A stretch of DNA of 64,000 nucleotides from Sphingomonas sp. (GCF_019635455.1 NZ_JAHBZJ010000007.1:1-64000), one strand, 5' to 3'. Positions 15,858 to 24,069 are shown, counted from the first letter of the stretch. Translations and numbers: made by a program. The notes: generated by a model from the sequence alone, not told the origin.

Positions 15858-17807
15858 ATGGATTTTCGAGACAGCCAGGAATCGAGCGTGAGTGAAACCG
15901 TAACCGACACCGCAGACCTCGTCGCAGACGCCAAGCCGGGCGCGGCGCAGGCGCCCGCCGCCGCCGAAAAGCCGGCCAAGGCGAAGAAGCGCGATTCGAA
16001 GGCGGTGAACCCGCGGCCCTATCCGGTCGAGGTCGATCATTCGCGCGACGCGCTGCTCACCGAATTCGGCAAGGAGACGCTGAAGGACCGTTATCTGCTT
16101 CCCGGCGAGACGTTCCAGGACCTGTTCGTGCGCGTCGCTTCGGCCTATGCCGACGATGCCGCGCATGCGCAGCGCATCTACGACTATGTGTCGAAACTGT
16201 GGTTCATGCCGGCGACGCCGGTCCTCTCGAACGGCGGCACCGGGCGCGGTCTGCCGATCAGCTGTTTCCTCAACTCGGTGCCGGACAGCCTCGACGGCAT
16301 CGTCGATACCTGGAACGAGAATGTGTGGCTCGCCTCGCGCGGCGGCGGCATCGGCACCTATTGGGGCAATGTGCGCGGCATCGGCGAACCGGTCGGTCTC
16401 AATGGCAAGACCAGCGGCATCATTCCGTTCGTGCGCGTGATGGACAGCCTGACGCTGGCGATTTCGCAGGGGTCGCTGCGGCGCGGCTCGGCCGCCTGCT
16501 ATCTCGACATCTCGCATCCGGAGATCGAGGAATTCCTCGAAATCCGCAAACCCTCGGGCGACTTCAACCGCAAGGCGCTGAACCTCCATCATGGCGTCCT
16601 CATCCCCGACGCGTTCATGGAGGCGGTGCGCGACGGCGCCGAATGGACGCTGCGCAGCCCCAAGGACGGGTCGGAGCGCGGCAAGGTCGATGCGCGGGCG
16701 CTGTTCCAGAAGCTGGTCGAAACCCGCCTTGCGACCGGTGAGCCGTACATCGTGTTCGCCGATCATGTGAACAACAACATGCCCAAGCATCATCGCGATC
16801 TGGGGCTCAAGGTATCGACCTCGAACCTGTGTTCGGAGATCACCCTGCCCACCGGCAAGGATCATCTGGGCAATGAGCGCACGGCGGTGTGCTGTCTCTC
16901 GTCGCTGAACCTCGAAACCTGGGACGAGTGGAAGGGGCATAAGGGCTTTATCGAGGATGTGATGCGCTTCCTCGACAACGTCCTTCAGGACTATATCGAC
17001 CGCGCCGAGCCGGGCATGGAAAAGGCCGCCTATTCCGCCGCGCGCGAACGCTCGGTCGGCCTTGGCGTCATGGGCTATCACTCGTTCCTCCAGGCGCGGG
17101 GCCTGCCGTTCGAGGGCGCGATGGCCAAGGCGCTGAACCTCAACATCTTCAAGCACATCAACGCGCAGGTGAACGAGGCGTCGATGCAGCTCGCGGTCGA
17201 GCGCGGCCCGTGTCCCGACGCCGCCGACATGGGGGTGATGGAGCGTTTCAGCTGCAAGATGGCGATCGCGCCGACCGCGTCGATCAGCATCATCTGCGGC
17301 GGCACCTCGGCGTGCATCGAGCCGATCCCGGCGAACATCTACACCCACAAGACGCTTTCGGGCAGCTTCGTGGTCCGCAACCCCTATCTCGAGAAGATCC
17401 TGATCGAGAAGTCGAAGAATTCCGACGCGGTGTGGAATTCGATCCTCGAACATGGCGGCAGCGTCCAGCATCTCGACTTCCTCAGCCAGGAGGAAAAGGA
17501 TTGCTACAAGACCAGCTTCGAGATCGATCAGCGCTGGCTGCTCGAACTTGCCGCCGATCGCACGCCCTATATCGACCAGTCGGCCTCGCTGAACCTGTTC
17601 ATCCCGGCCGATGTCGAGAAGTGGGACCTGCTGATGCTCCACTTCCGCGCATGGGAACTGGGCATCAAGTCGCTCTATTACCTCCGCTCGAAATCGGTGC
17701 AGCGCGCCGGCTTCGCGGGCGGGGTTGAGGCGGACAACACGATCGAAAAGCCGCAGTTCAACCTGGGTGAGAGCACCGATTACGATGAGTGCCTTGCTTG
17801 CCAGTAA
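15858..17807 (+). CDS. nrdA: Class I ribonucleotide reductase, alpha subunit
   Basis: The 649-residue protein is the catalytic subunit that reduces ribonucleoside diphosphates to deoxy forms. Visible are the redox/active-site cysteines in ISCFLNS, NLCSEI and TAVCCLSSLNL, and the C-terminal pair DECLACQ that shuttles electrons from thioredoxin or glutaredoxin. An ATP-cone domain is absent: the first 45 residues are an Ala/Lys-rich acidic-basic tail, followed directly by the ten-strand barrel. The ATG at 15858 follows AGGGGG; an adjacent GTG at 15855 is also possible. nrdB lies 1.25 kb downstream with four small genes between. The NrdR-like box upstream suggests dATP-dependent repression. Confidence 0.97.
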   Translation: MDFRDSQESSVSETVTDTADLVADAKPGAAQAPAAAEKPAKAKKRDSKAVNPRPYPVEVDHSRDALLTEFGKETLKDRYLLPGETFQDLFVRVASAYADDAAHAQRIYDYVSKLWFMPATPVLSNGGTGRGLPISCFLNSVPDSLDGIVDTWNENVWLASRGGGIGTYWGNVRGIGEPVGLNGKTSGIIPFVRVMDSLTLAISQGSLRRGSAACYLDISHPEIEEFLEIRKPSGDFNRKALNLHHGVLIPDAFMEAVRDGAEWTLRSPKDGSERGKVDARALFQKLVETRLATGEPYIVFADHVNNNMPKHHRDLGLKVSTSNLCSEITLPTGKDHLGNERTAVCCLSSLNLETWDEWKGHKGFIEDVMRFLDNVLQDYIDRAEPGMEKAAYSAARERSVGLGVMGYHSFLQARGLPFEGAMAKALNLNIFKHINAQVNEASMQLAVERGPCPDAADMGVMERFSCKMAIAPTASISIICGGTSACIEPIPANIYTHKTLSGSFVVRNPYLEKILIEKSKNSDAVWNSILEHGGSVQHLDFLSQEEKDCYKTSFEIDQRWLLELAADRTPYIDQSASLNLFIPADVEKWDLLMLHFRAWELGIKSLYYLRSKSVQRAGFAGGVEADNTIEKPQFNLGESTDYDECLACQ

Positions 17808-17824
17808 TCCTTTGAGCCGCCGCG

Positions 17825-18226
17825 ATGGCTCTCCCGCCGGACTGGCGTGTGCGTCGCGACCGGCATCACCGGCGCATGCTCGTGCTCGTCTGGAGCGTGT
17901 TCGGCCTGTGGCTGGTCGTGACGTTTTTCGTCGCGATCCATCCGCTGGTCGATCCGGCGATGCCGCAAGTGGGCCGGCTCAAGATCCTGGCGGCGCTCCC
18001 GCTCAGCTATCGGTTGCTGTCGGGCGGGTGGTATGCGTGGCTGTTGTTCGCGGCCTTATGGTTGGTGCCGGCCGGCGTGCCGCTGTTCCTTGTCGTCATG
18101 AGCCGGGTGGGCCGCGAACGCGAACGCAGGCGCCGCCGCCTGCGCGATCGCGAACGGCGCGCGCAAAAACGGGGCGGGCGACTGGCGGCGCAATCTTCCC
18201 CTCCCGTGACGGAAGGGGGAGGTTGA
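17825..18226 (+). CDS. Small two-helix membrane protein between nrdA and nrdB
   Basis: The 133-residue frame starts 17 bases after the nrdA stop. It has two strong transmembrane segments (about residues 18-38, LVLVWSVFGLWLVVTFFVAI, and 68-92 with WLLFAALWLVPAGVPLFLVVM). A long Arg-rich cytoplasmic tail follows (RERERRRRRLRDRERRAQK). Hydrophobicity and GC at third positions fit a real gene, but no clear ribosome site is visible, so it may be translated by coupling to nrdA. I do not recognise a family. The DUF2171 gene converges on it with a two-base gap. Confidence 0.6.
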   Translation: MALPPDWRVRRDRHHRRMLVLVWSVFGLWLVVTFFVAIHPLVDPAMPQVGRLKILAALPLSYRLLSGGWYAWLLFAALWLVPAGVPLFLVVMSRVGRERERRRRRLRDRERRAQKRGGRLAAQSSPPVTEGGG

Positions 18227-18228
18227 CC

Positions 18229-18489
18229 TCACTTTTCCTCGATGAACATGAACGCGTTCGCCGCGGTGGCGCTCAACCGCACCTTGTCGCCTTCGACATC
18301 GGCGATCAGCCCGATCGAGACATAGTGATGATGCCCTTCATGGCTGCCCGTCGCGCCCTCGATCTGCGCGCCGCTATCGGCCTTGGTCAGCTTGATGCGG
18401 TCGCCCTCGATCTTATCGACGGTACCCAGGTGGACGCCATCGGCGCCGATGACTTCCATATGTTCGCGGATGTTGCTGGTGTCGGTCAC
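18229..18489 (-). CDS. DUF2171 family protein
   Basis: The 86-residue product reads VTDTSNIREHMEVIGADG, then HLGTVDKIEGDRIKLTK, a hallmark pattern of DUF2171 (a PRC-barrel-like small beta protein): residue changes at positions such as GVHLGTVD line up with that family. A His-rich loop (SHEGHHHYV) follows. I chose the GTG at 18489 because GAGGAG lies seven bases upstream; longer in-frame starts run through that site. It is on the opposite strand to nrdA and nrdB, and so interrupts the unit rather than being part of it. Function in the family is unknown. Confidence 0.85.
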   Translation of the reverse strand: MTDTSNIREHMEVIGADGVHLGTVDKIEGDRIKLTKADSGAQIEGATGSHEGHHHYVSIGLIADVEGDKVRLSATAANAFMFIEEK

Positions 18490-18557
18490 GTCGCGTCTCC
18501 TCATGCGTTTCATGTCCCACAACGCCCGCGCGGGCCATTCGATGCAGGAGAATGCCG

Positions 18558-18860
18558 ATGAAGTTTCGCAGCCTCGCCGCCATCCCGGCGCTCGCCATGC
18601 TCGCCGCGTGCGCGCAACAGGTATCGACCGCGGTTCAGCCCGGCGCGCCCGGCTTCCTGCTCGGCCTGTGGCACGGCTTCATCTTTCCGGTCGCCTGGGT
18701 GCTCTCGCTCTTCGTCCCCGATGTCGCGGTCTATGCGGTTCCCAACAATGGCGGCTGGTATGATTTCGGCTTTTTCCTCGGCATCGTCGTGTTCGGCGTC
18801 GGATCGTGGCGCGGCAAGAAGGTGATCGTGCGCGAAAAGGTCGTGAGGGTACCCGATTGA
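18558..18860 (+). CDS. Small lipoprotein with a membrane-like segment
   Basis: The 100-residue product has a lipoprotein signal with lipobox LAAC (MKFRSLAAIPALAMLAAC), so the mature form begins at Cys near residue 19. It then has one or two hydrophobic stretches (FLLGLWHGFIFPVAWVLSLFV, and FGFFLGIVVFGVG) and a Lys-rich tail (RGKKVIVREKVVRVPD). AGGAG lies eight bases before the ATG at 18558; the ATG two codons earlier is too close to it. The next gene overlaps its stop. The family is widespread in proteobacteria but not characterised as far as I know. Confidence 0.75.
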   Translation: MKFRSLAAIPALAMLAACAQQVSTAVQPGAPGFLLGLWHGFIFPVAWVLSLFVPDVAVYAVPNNGGWYDFGFFLGIVVFGVGSWRGKKVIVREKVVRVPD

Positions 18861-19042
18861 CCCGCGCGCTCGCCATTCAGGCCGGGATCGGCCTCGCGTC
18901 GGGCGCCGCCGGCGTTGCGCTGCTCCGCCGCCCCGCCGCGACGGTGGAGGCGCGCTATGCCGCGCGCATCGCCGGCATGATGCTGGTCGCGCTCTGCCTC
19001 TTCCTCACCGGCTTCGCGCTGGTGTTCGCCCTTTCACTCTGA
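18857..19042 (+). CDS. Very small membrane protein, TTG start
   Basis: This 61-residue frame starts with TTG overlapping the stop of the lipoprotein gene (TTGA), a pattern of translational coupling. The product has two hydrophobic segments (AIQAGIGLASGAAGVALL and IAGMMLVALCLFLTGFALVFAL) linked by a short basic loop, so it is probably a helical hairpin in the inner membrane. No family is recognised. It lies 22 bases before nrdB and would be on the same transcript. Confidence 0.55.
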   Translation: MTRALAIQAGIGLASGAAGVALLRRPAATVEARYAARIAGMMLVALCLFLTGFALVFALSL

Positions 19043-19064
19043 TCAACGCCCAAGGACCCGTCCC

Positions 19065-20114
19065 ATGCCTCTTCTCGAAGCCCGCAAGACCTACAAGCCG
19101 TTCGAATATCCCTGGGCGTATGAGTTTTGGAAGCGCCAGCAGCAGGTCCACTGGCTGCCCGAGGAAGTGCCGCTGGGCGAGGATTGCCGCGACTGGGCGC
19201 AGAAACTCACCGACCATGAACGCAATTTGCTGACGCAGATCTTCCGCTTCTTCACCCAGGCGGATGTCGAGGTGCAGGATTGCTACCACGAAAAATATGG
19301 CCGCGTGTTCAAGCCGACCGAGATCAAGATGATGCTCGCCGCCTTCTCGAACATGGAAACGGTGCATATCGCCGCCTATTCGCACCTGCTCGACACGATC
19401 GGCATGCCCGAAAGCGAATATGGCATGTTCCTCGAATATAGCGAGATGAAGGACAAGCACGATTACCTTCAGCGCTTCGGGGTCGAAACGGACGAGGATA
19501 TCGCGAAGACGCTCGCCATGTTCGGCGGCTTTACCGAGGGGCTTCAGCTCTTCGCCAGCTTCGCGATGCTGATGAACTTCCCGCGCTTCAACAAGATGAA
19601 GGGCATGGGCCAGATCGTCAGCTGGTCGGTCCGCGACGAAAGCCTGCATTGCGAAGGCATCACCCGCCTGTTCCACGCCTTCGTCAAGGAACGCCAGTGC
19701 CTGACCAAGGCGGTGAAGGACGACATCATGGACGTGTGCCAGACGACCGTCCGGCTCGAGGACGCGTTCATCGACCTCGCCTTCGAACAGGGGCCGGTCC
19801 CCGGCATGACGCCCAAGGAAATCAAGAAGTATATCCGCTTCATCGCCGACTGGCGCCTCAACCAGCTCGGCCTGAAGCCGATCTACATGATCGACGAACA
19901 CCCGCTCCCCTGGCTCACCCCGCTGCTCAACGGCGTCGAGCACGCCAACTTCTTCGAAACCCGCGCGACGGAGTATTCGAAGGGCGCGACCAAGGGGAAC
20001 TGGAACGAGGTGTGGGACAGTTTCGACAAGCGGCAGAAGGCGAAGGCCGGCCCGGCGGCGAACGAGGATGCGGCCGAGGGTGGGTTGTTTGATGGGACGG
20101 TCGCGGCGGAATGA
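19065..20114 (+). CDS. nrdB: Class I ribonucleotide reductase, beta (radical) subunit
   Basis: The 349-residue ferritin-like protein carries the diiron site and the tyrosyl radical. Visible elements are QADVEVQDCY (Asp ligand region), NMETVHIAAYSHLLD (Glu, His and the radical Tyr), GFTEGLQLFASF (Glu) and RDESLHCEG (Glu and His). The C-terminus is acidic with a Phe (GGLFDGTVAAE), as needed to dock on NrdA. Length is typical of the subclass. The four genes between nrdA and nrdB include one on the other strand, so co-transcription with nrdA must pass through them or nrdB has its own promoter. Confidence 0.97.
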   Translation: MPLLEARKTYKPFEYPWAYEFWKRQQQVHWLPEEVPLGEDCRDWAQKLTDHERNLLTQIFRFFTQADVEVQDCYHEKYGRVFKPTEIKMMLAAFSNMETVHIAAYSHLLDTIGMPESEYGMFLEYSEMKDKHDYLQRFGVETDEDIAKTLAMFGGFTEGLQLFASFAMLMNFPRFNKMKGMGQIVSWSVRDESLHCEGITRLFHAFVKERQCLTKAVKDDIMDVCQTTVRLEDAFIDLAFEQGPVPGMTPKEIKKYIRFIADWRLNQLGLKPIYMIDEHPLPWLTPLLNGVEHANFFETRATEYSKGATKGNWNEVWDSFDKRQKAKAGPAANEDAAEGGLFDGTVAAE

Positions 20115-20115
20115 C

Positions 20116-20346
20116 ATGACCGACGAGGAAATTTACACGCTAAGGTCTCGCGAATGGGCTGCTGGTCGCTATCGGAGAGCGGGTCATCTTCGTTTTGCCC
20201 GACGCGTAGAACGCGGCTTGGAAGATAACTGCTCTCAAATGCGCCTCGCCCGGTTTTTTGTCGAACCGTCAGACCCCCATGGACCCGAGTTTATCTTCTC
20301 TTGGAGCGAGCTGACAGCATTCACGGCAGCGAGATCTCTCACCTAG
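20116..20346 (+). CDS. Small hypothetical protein of unusual base composition
   Basis: The ATG lies one base after the nrdB stop and opens a 76-residue frame starting MTDEEIYTLRSREWAAGRYRR and ending LTAFTAARSLT. Its codons (TTT, TTC, TCT, GCT, AGA, AAA) and its lower GC clearly differ from nrdB and nearly all neighbours. The product is soluble, with an acidic start and a basic middle, and I recognise no domain. It may be a recently gained gene or a fragment. The REP-like repeats begin about 30 bases after its stop. Confidence 0.5.
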   Translation: MTDEEIYTLRSREWAAGRYRRAGHLRFARRVERGLEDNCSQMRLARFFVEPSDPHGPEFIFSWSELTAFTAARSLT

Positions 20347-20374
20347 TCAAGGATGTTGCTTCGCCTCCCGGTGG

Positions 20375-20461
20375 ACCCCGGCACGGGGCCGGGGTGACGC
20401 AGGGAGGGGAGGGCGCGCTGCGCACCACTGCCCCCAACGTCACCCCGGACTTGTTCCGGGG
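20375..20461. repeat. Pair of REP-like palindromes in opposite orientation
   Basis: ACCCCGG-N7-CCGGGGT at 20375-20395 is followed by GTGAC. CCCCGGA-CTTGT-TCCGGGG at 20443-20461 is preceded by GTCAC. The two units face each other like a bacterial interspersed mosaic element. A third unit with the same five-base loop (on the other strand) lies at 36986-37002. They may also end transcription from nrdB. Confidence 0.75.
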
Positions 20462-20579
20462 GCTACCGGTGCCACAGCCACCGCCGTCGGGGGGAGCATA
20501 GGCCCGCGCCATTCGCACCGAACCGGACACGACCAGGTCGGGCCAGGCGCGAGACCGCGCATGCTCCCCCATGGCCCCC

Positions 20580-20818
20580 TCACCGCCAGTAATCGCGCCG
20601 CATCATTCCGTCGAAACCGGCCGGAGCGAAGACAGCATGCCTTGAACCGCCGGCCCGATCCGCACGGACACGGATCGTTGCGGCCCAGCCGCTCGAGCAG
20701 TTCGACCTCGCCCCCGCGCACGGTACGCAGGCCGCGCTTGACCCGGGTTTCGGATGGATAGCCCCTACGCCGCTTCGCGCTGCGCTCGAAACCGGGGCGC
20801 GTCGTCCTGGTGTCGCAT
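20580..20818 (-). pseudogene. SEC-C zinc-motif protein split by two identical +1 frame breaks
   Basis: A strong AGAGGAGG site precedes the ATG at 20818, but the frame stops after 17 codons. The expected protein continues in the next frame and ends in the third. Skipping one T in each of two CGGTTTCGA sequences (20786-20795 and 20611-20620 on the plus strand) gives one 78-residue product. It starts [18 protein letters not shown], contains [18 protein letters not shown] (the SEC-C zinc-binding motif) and ends [14 protein letters not shown]. The length then fits exactly to the stop. It may be a pseudogene, a repeated sequencing fault, or a gene read by programmed +1 frameshifting at TTT-CGA. Small SEC-C proteins are otherwise thought to bind zinc. 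Confidence 0.75.
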
Positions 20819-20865
20819 GATTGCCTCCTCTTGCGTTGAATGTTCGGTCGCCCCGACGCGGCGGC

Positions 20866-21267
20866 TCAGTGCCACCGGGTCGGGGTCGCGTCATCGGGCT
20901 TGGCGATGATCTGCCAGTCGTCGCGGTACAGGATCGTGCCGGGCCGATCGGTCCGGTGGCGCGTCACCCACACGCCCAGTTCGGTCAGCAACGCCGCCAG
21001 CACATGCGCGTGCGCGATCATCGCCCGCGCGTCGTCGCGGAACCAGCAGATGCCGTCGGCCCGCCAGCACCGTTTCGACCGGACGCAGAACGCGCGCCGG
21101 CGCGGCACCGGCAGTTCGCGCTCGAACCACTCGATCTCATGACCAATCGCGCGCGCGATGCCATCCGGCGTCGCCGCGTCGCTCAAATGGGAATAGGCCG
21201 GGCCAAACAGGCCGCGGTCGACGCCGCGGCGGACTTCCCACCCCGGCGCCATGAAGCGCAGATACAT
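20866..21267 (-). CDS. Conserved hypothetical protein, 133 residues
   Basis: The protein starts MYLRFMAPGWEVRRGVDRGLFG and contains GHEIEWFERELPVP, then AFCVRSKRCWRADGICWFRDDARAMIAHAHVLAALL, ending with WQIIAKP. It has no signal peptide or membrane helix and several Trp and Cys residues in a compact soluble domain. I recall similar proteins of unknown role in sphingomonads but cannot assign a function. GGGGGAGC precedes the ATG. It lies upstream of the SEC-C gene on the same strand, with 47 bases between. Confidence 0.7.
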   Translation of the reverse strand: MYLRFMAPGWEVRRGVDRGLFGPAYSHLSDAATPDGIARAIGHEIEWFERELPVPRRRAFCVRSKRCWRADGICWFRDDARAMIAHAHVLAALLTELGVWVTRHRTDRPGTILYRDDWQIIAKPDDATPTRWH

Positions 21268-21610
21268 GAATTTGCTCCCCCGCGCGGGCGCGCGGGCCGA
21301 TCGATCGATGTCGGAAAGCGAAGGCCGGCGGCGTGCGCCGGCGCGCTACACAGCCGTGGCTGGCCGCGATGCCGCTGGACGCGCGTGTGCGTGCGTGAAC
21401 ATGGGCGCCCTCCCCGGCAAATCGGTCCGGACCATCCGGACGAGTGCGTCGCCTCTAGCGCCGGTGCGCGCGAAGGTAAAGACATCCCCCGACGCGCGCA
21501 TGTTGCGGAACCGCGCTGTACGCACGGGGCCTCCGTGGAAACGTCACGTCGTGCCGGGGACGCCCCTCTCCGCGCGCTCACGTCGCCGCGCGAACCGAAA
21601 GAGCGCGCGC
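21268..21610. other. Intergenic stretch without a recognised gene
   Basis: About 340 GC-rich bases between the start of the 133-residue gene and the rpoZ terminator. Several frames are open on both strands because of base composition. None has a ribosome site, domain or plausible protein character. A promoter for the gene at 20866-21267 should be here, but I cannot point to it. Confidence 0.6.
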
Positions 21611-21646
21611 AAAAAATCGCCCGGACCGCTCACACGGCCGGGCGAT
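21611..21646 (-). terminator. Rho-independent terminator of rpoZ
   Basis: On the minus strand ATCGCCCGG pairs with CCGGGCGAT across a 13-base loop and is followed directly by TTTTTT. It lies 28 bases past the rpoZ stop and is a textbook intrinsic terminator. Confidence 0.92.
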
Positions 21647-21673
21647 CTGAAACTCGGTACCGGAAACCCGGGA

Positions 21674-22018
21674 TCAGCCGTCGTAGTCGGCGCCCAGATT
21701 CTGGTTGCGCGGCGGGGCGGCGGCGGTCAGGCGCAGCGCTTCGGCCGATGCGGCCAGGCTGCCGATTTCGTCCGGCGCTTCCTCGTCGTCGATCTGCACC
21801 TTTTGCAGGCTGCCGACCAGCGACTCTTCCAGATGGGTGGGGCGCACGGTCTCTTCGGCGATCTCGCGCAGCGCGACGACCGGGTTCTTGTCGCGGTCGC
21901 GGTCGATGGTCAGCTCCGCGCCGCCTGAAATCTGCCGGGCGCGCTGGGCTGCCAGCAGCACCAGATCGAACCGGTTGGATACCTTGTCGACGCAATCCTC
22001 GACGGTGACGCGCGCCAT
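21674..22018 (-). CDS. rpoZ: RNA polymerase omega subunit
   Basis: The 114-residue protein starts [30 protein letters not shown], the conserved omega core that wraps the C-terminus of the beta-prime subunit and aids assembly. [16 protein letters not shown] follows in the usual place. The last 45 residues form the variable acidic tail seen in alphaproteobacteria. AGAAGGAAG lies before the start. It is monocistronic here, ending at the terminator at 21611-21646. In many alphaproteobacteria rpoZ is next to spoT, which is not the case in this window. Upstream lies the long palindrome at 22133-22214. Confidence 0.97.
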   Translation of the reverse strand: MARVTVEDCVDKVSNRFDLVLLAAQRARQISGGAELTIDRDRDKNPVVALREIAEETVRPTHLEESLVGSLQKVQIDDEEAPDEIGSLAASAEALRLTAAAPPRNQNLGADYDG

Positions 22019-22132
22019 GAAACGCTTCCTTCTAACGCAAAGCTGCGGGAAAGCGGGCCAGATAGGGGAGGCGACCTGCGGAGTCAAGAAAATCGGGCGT
22101 TTGGCAGGCCGGGATTGGCATCCCGTCCGCGT

Positions 22133-22214
22133 GCGGCACCAGCCCGCTCCCCCACCCGGCCACCCATCAATATACTCGTTTGGGTGGCCGGGTGGGGGGG
22201 CGGGCTGGTGCCGC
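22133..22214. repeat. Long inverted repeat, two 33-base arms with one mismatch
   Basis: Arms at 22133-22165 and 22182-22214 differ at one position only and enclose a 16-base AT-rich loop. The inner part is CCCACCCGGCCACCC against GGGTGGCCGGGTGGG. It lies between the divergent rpoZ and phospholipase-D-type genes, 115 bases above rpoZ and 152 bases before the other gene. Such a stem is far longer than a normal operator or terminator. It may be a dispersed palindromic element or a barrier between the two promoters. Confidence 0.95.
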
Positions 22215-22365
22215 AAACTCAAACGCGCGGCCGGGCGGCAGAGTGGGCGGAGCAGCAACAGGCCGCGACGGCGCGGCGCATCGCGGGACAGGCTGCGCAG
22301 GGCGCAGCGGCGCAGCGGAAAAGGAGGCTGGCATCGCCGCGCGTGCTGGTGCAATCCCGCCGCGC

Positions 22366-23595
22366 ATGGATCAGGCGCCATCTCCCGCCGCGCCGGGGCG
22401 CGACATTCCCGCCGGCCTGCCGCCCGCGCCCGCGGTCCAGCCGGTGTTCGCGGTGGACGGCAACCGGCTGACGCTGCTCGACACCGGCCCGCGCCGGCTC
22501 GACGCGTTGCTCGGCCTGATCGCCGACGCGCGCATTTCGCTGCGCCTGCTCTATTATATCTACAGCGACGATGCGGTGGGCGCGCGGGTGCGCGACGCGC
22601 TTGGCGATGCCGCGCGGCGCGGGGTGCAGGTGACGCTGATCGTCGATGGCCTGGGGAGCGATCCGGCCAAGGACCGCGATTTCTTTGGCGCGCTGCGCGA
22701 TGCCGGCGGGCGCGTCTGTTTCTTCGTTCCCCGTTTCGGCCGCCGCTATCTGTTGCGCAACCACCAGAAGATCGCGATCGCCGATGCCGAAGGGGCCGAC
22801 GCGCGGATCATCATTGGCGGCTTCAACATCCAGGACGATTATTTCGGCGCGCCGGGCAGCGACGGCTGGCGCGATCTTGGCCTGCTGGTCGAAGGCCCGG
22901 CGGCGGCGCGGCTGTCGGGCTATTTCGACGCGCTGTGGCGCTGGGTCCGGCGCGAACGCGCGCCATTGCGCAAGCTGCGCCAGGCACTGTCGGACTGGAG
23001 CGAGCCGGACGGGCGGCTGCGCTGGCTGCTCGGCGGCCCGACCCGCCGGCTTTCGCCCTGGGCGCGCGCGGTGCGCCGCGACATGAAGGGCGCCCGGACG
23101 ATCGACGTGCTGGCCGCCTATTTCTTTCCCAGCCCGGCGATGCTGCTGCGCCTTGGCCGCGCGGCGCGGCGCGGGGGGCAGGTGCGGGTCGTCGTCCCGT
23201 CGATCACCGACAACTACCTGACGCTCCACGCCGCGCGCTTCACCTATCGCGGGTTGCTGCGGCGCGGGGTGCGGGTGTTCGAATATCTGCCGACGAAACT
23301 GCATACGAAGCTGTTCGTGATCGACGACGCGGTGCAGATCGGATCCGCCAATTTCGACATGCGCAGCCTGTTCCTCAATCTTGAGGTGATGCTGCGGATC
23401 GAGGATCGCGCCTTTGCCGCGCATGTCCGCGCCTATGTCGATGGCGAAGTCGCCCGATCGCGCGAGGTGACGGCCGCGCTGCACCGTCAGCGCACCGGGC
23501 TGCTCACGCGGATCATGCAGGCGGCGGTCTATCTGGTGGTCGGCGTGCTCGATTACCGGCTCACGCGCTGGCTCAACATCGGGCCACGGGATTAG
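22366..23595 (+). CDS. Phospholipase-D superfamily phosphatidyltransferase (cardiolipin synthase-like)
   Basis: The 409-residue protein has two HKD catalytic motifs: [15 protein letters not shown] with the following GGFN in the first half, and [21 protein letters not shown] in the second. Their spacing matches cardiolipin synthases of the PLD type. The usual N-terminal membrane helices are missing, so it resembles the shorter ClsB-like class. A hydrophobic stretch near the C-terminus ([15 protein letters not shown]) may attach it to the membrane. The start at 22366 is the first ATG of the compact domain; no clear ribosome site is present, and the upstream in-frame stretch runs into the palindrome and is not protein-like. 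Confidence 0.88.
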   Translation: MDQAPSPAAPGRDIPAGLPPAPAVQPVFAVDGNRLTLLDTGPRRLDALLGLIADARISLRLLYYIYSDDAVGARVRDALGDAARRGVQVTLIVDGLGSDPAKDRDFFGALRDAGGRVCFFVPRFGRRYLLRNHQKIAIADAEGADARIIIGGFNIQDDYFGAPGSDGWRDLGLLVEGPAAARLSGYFDALWRWVRRERAPLRKLRQALSDWSEPDGRLRWLLGGPTRRLSPWARAVRRDMKGARTIDVLAAYFFPSPAMLLRLGRAARRGGQVRVVVPSITDNYLTLHAARFTYRGLLRRGVRVFEYLPTKLHTKLFVIDDAVQIGSANFDMRSLFLNLEVMLRIEDRAFAAHVRAYVDGEVARSREVTAALHRQRTGLLTRIMQAAVYLVVGVLDYRLTRWLNIGPRD

Positions 23596-23606
23596 GTGCG
23601 GGCAAT

Positions 23607-23636
23607 CGCCCCCGGATGCGCGCGCACCCGGGGGCG
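23607..23636. terminator. Hairpin between convergent genes
   Basis: CGCCCCCGG (23607-23615) pairs with CCGGGGGCG (23628-23636) around a 12-base loop. It sits between the ends of the phospholipase-D-type gene and the gene at 23643-23948. No T-run follows, so termination in both directions is likely but not certain. Confidence 0.6.
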
Positions 23637-23642
23637 CCAGGG

Positions 23643-23948
23643 TCACTTGATCGCCGCGAGGTCCTTCTCGACCTTGGCGAGCACTTCGGGGGTCAGCTTG
23701 TCGGCGGCATAGGCGGACAGCTGCTTCAGGCTCATCGCCTTGAACATGTCATAGGACTGGTGCGTCGATACGCCGGGCAGGTCGGCATCCAGCACCGCCT
23801 TCGCCTTCTCGTCCGCCACGATCGCCTCGATCGGAGTGTCGAGGTTGAATTTGGCGGTCGCCGCGGCGGTGACCGGCTCGGTCTGGGCCAGCACGGCAGG
23901 CGCCGGAAGCAGGGCCGCGAGCGCGGCGGCGTACAGGGCAATCTTCAT
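23643..23948 (-). CDS. Small periplasmic protein, 101 residues
   Basis: The product has a signal peptide (MKIALYAAALAALLPAPAVLAQ) and a mature region that includes FNLDTPIEAIVADEKAKAVLDADLPGVSTH, then MSLKQLSAYAADKLTPEVLAKV. This looks like a small helical domain common in sphingomonad exported proteins. I recognise it as recurrent but not as characterised. GGAG lies upstream of the ATG at 23948; three codons earlier is another possible ATG without better support. It is divergent from the helicase gene with about 120 bases between. Confidence 0.75.
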   Translation of the reverse strand: MKIALYAAALAALLPAPAVLAQTEPVTAAATAKFNLDTPIEAIVADEKAKAVLDADLPGVSTHQSYDMFKAMSLKQLSAYAADKLTPEVLAKVEKDLAAIK

Positions 23949-24069
23949 GGAAGTCACGTCTCCGAACCGGTACGCCGATCGTACCGGTCCGGCCTTTTAC
24001 CGCGAACCGGCGGCCAGCGCGAGAGGCCCCTTGCGCCCGCGCGGTTCCGACGCGATCTTGGGTCCCGGT

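Noticed and set aside
21268..21610. Possible small gene with a His/Ala-rich start on the minus strand
   Set aside because: No ribosome site and no protein-like pattern beyond the first residues.
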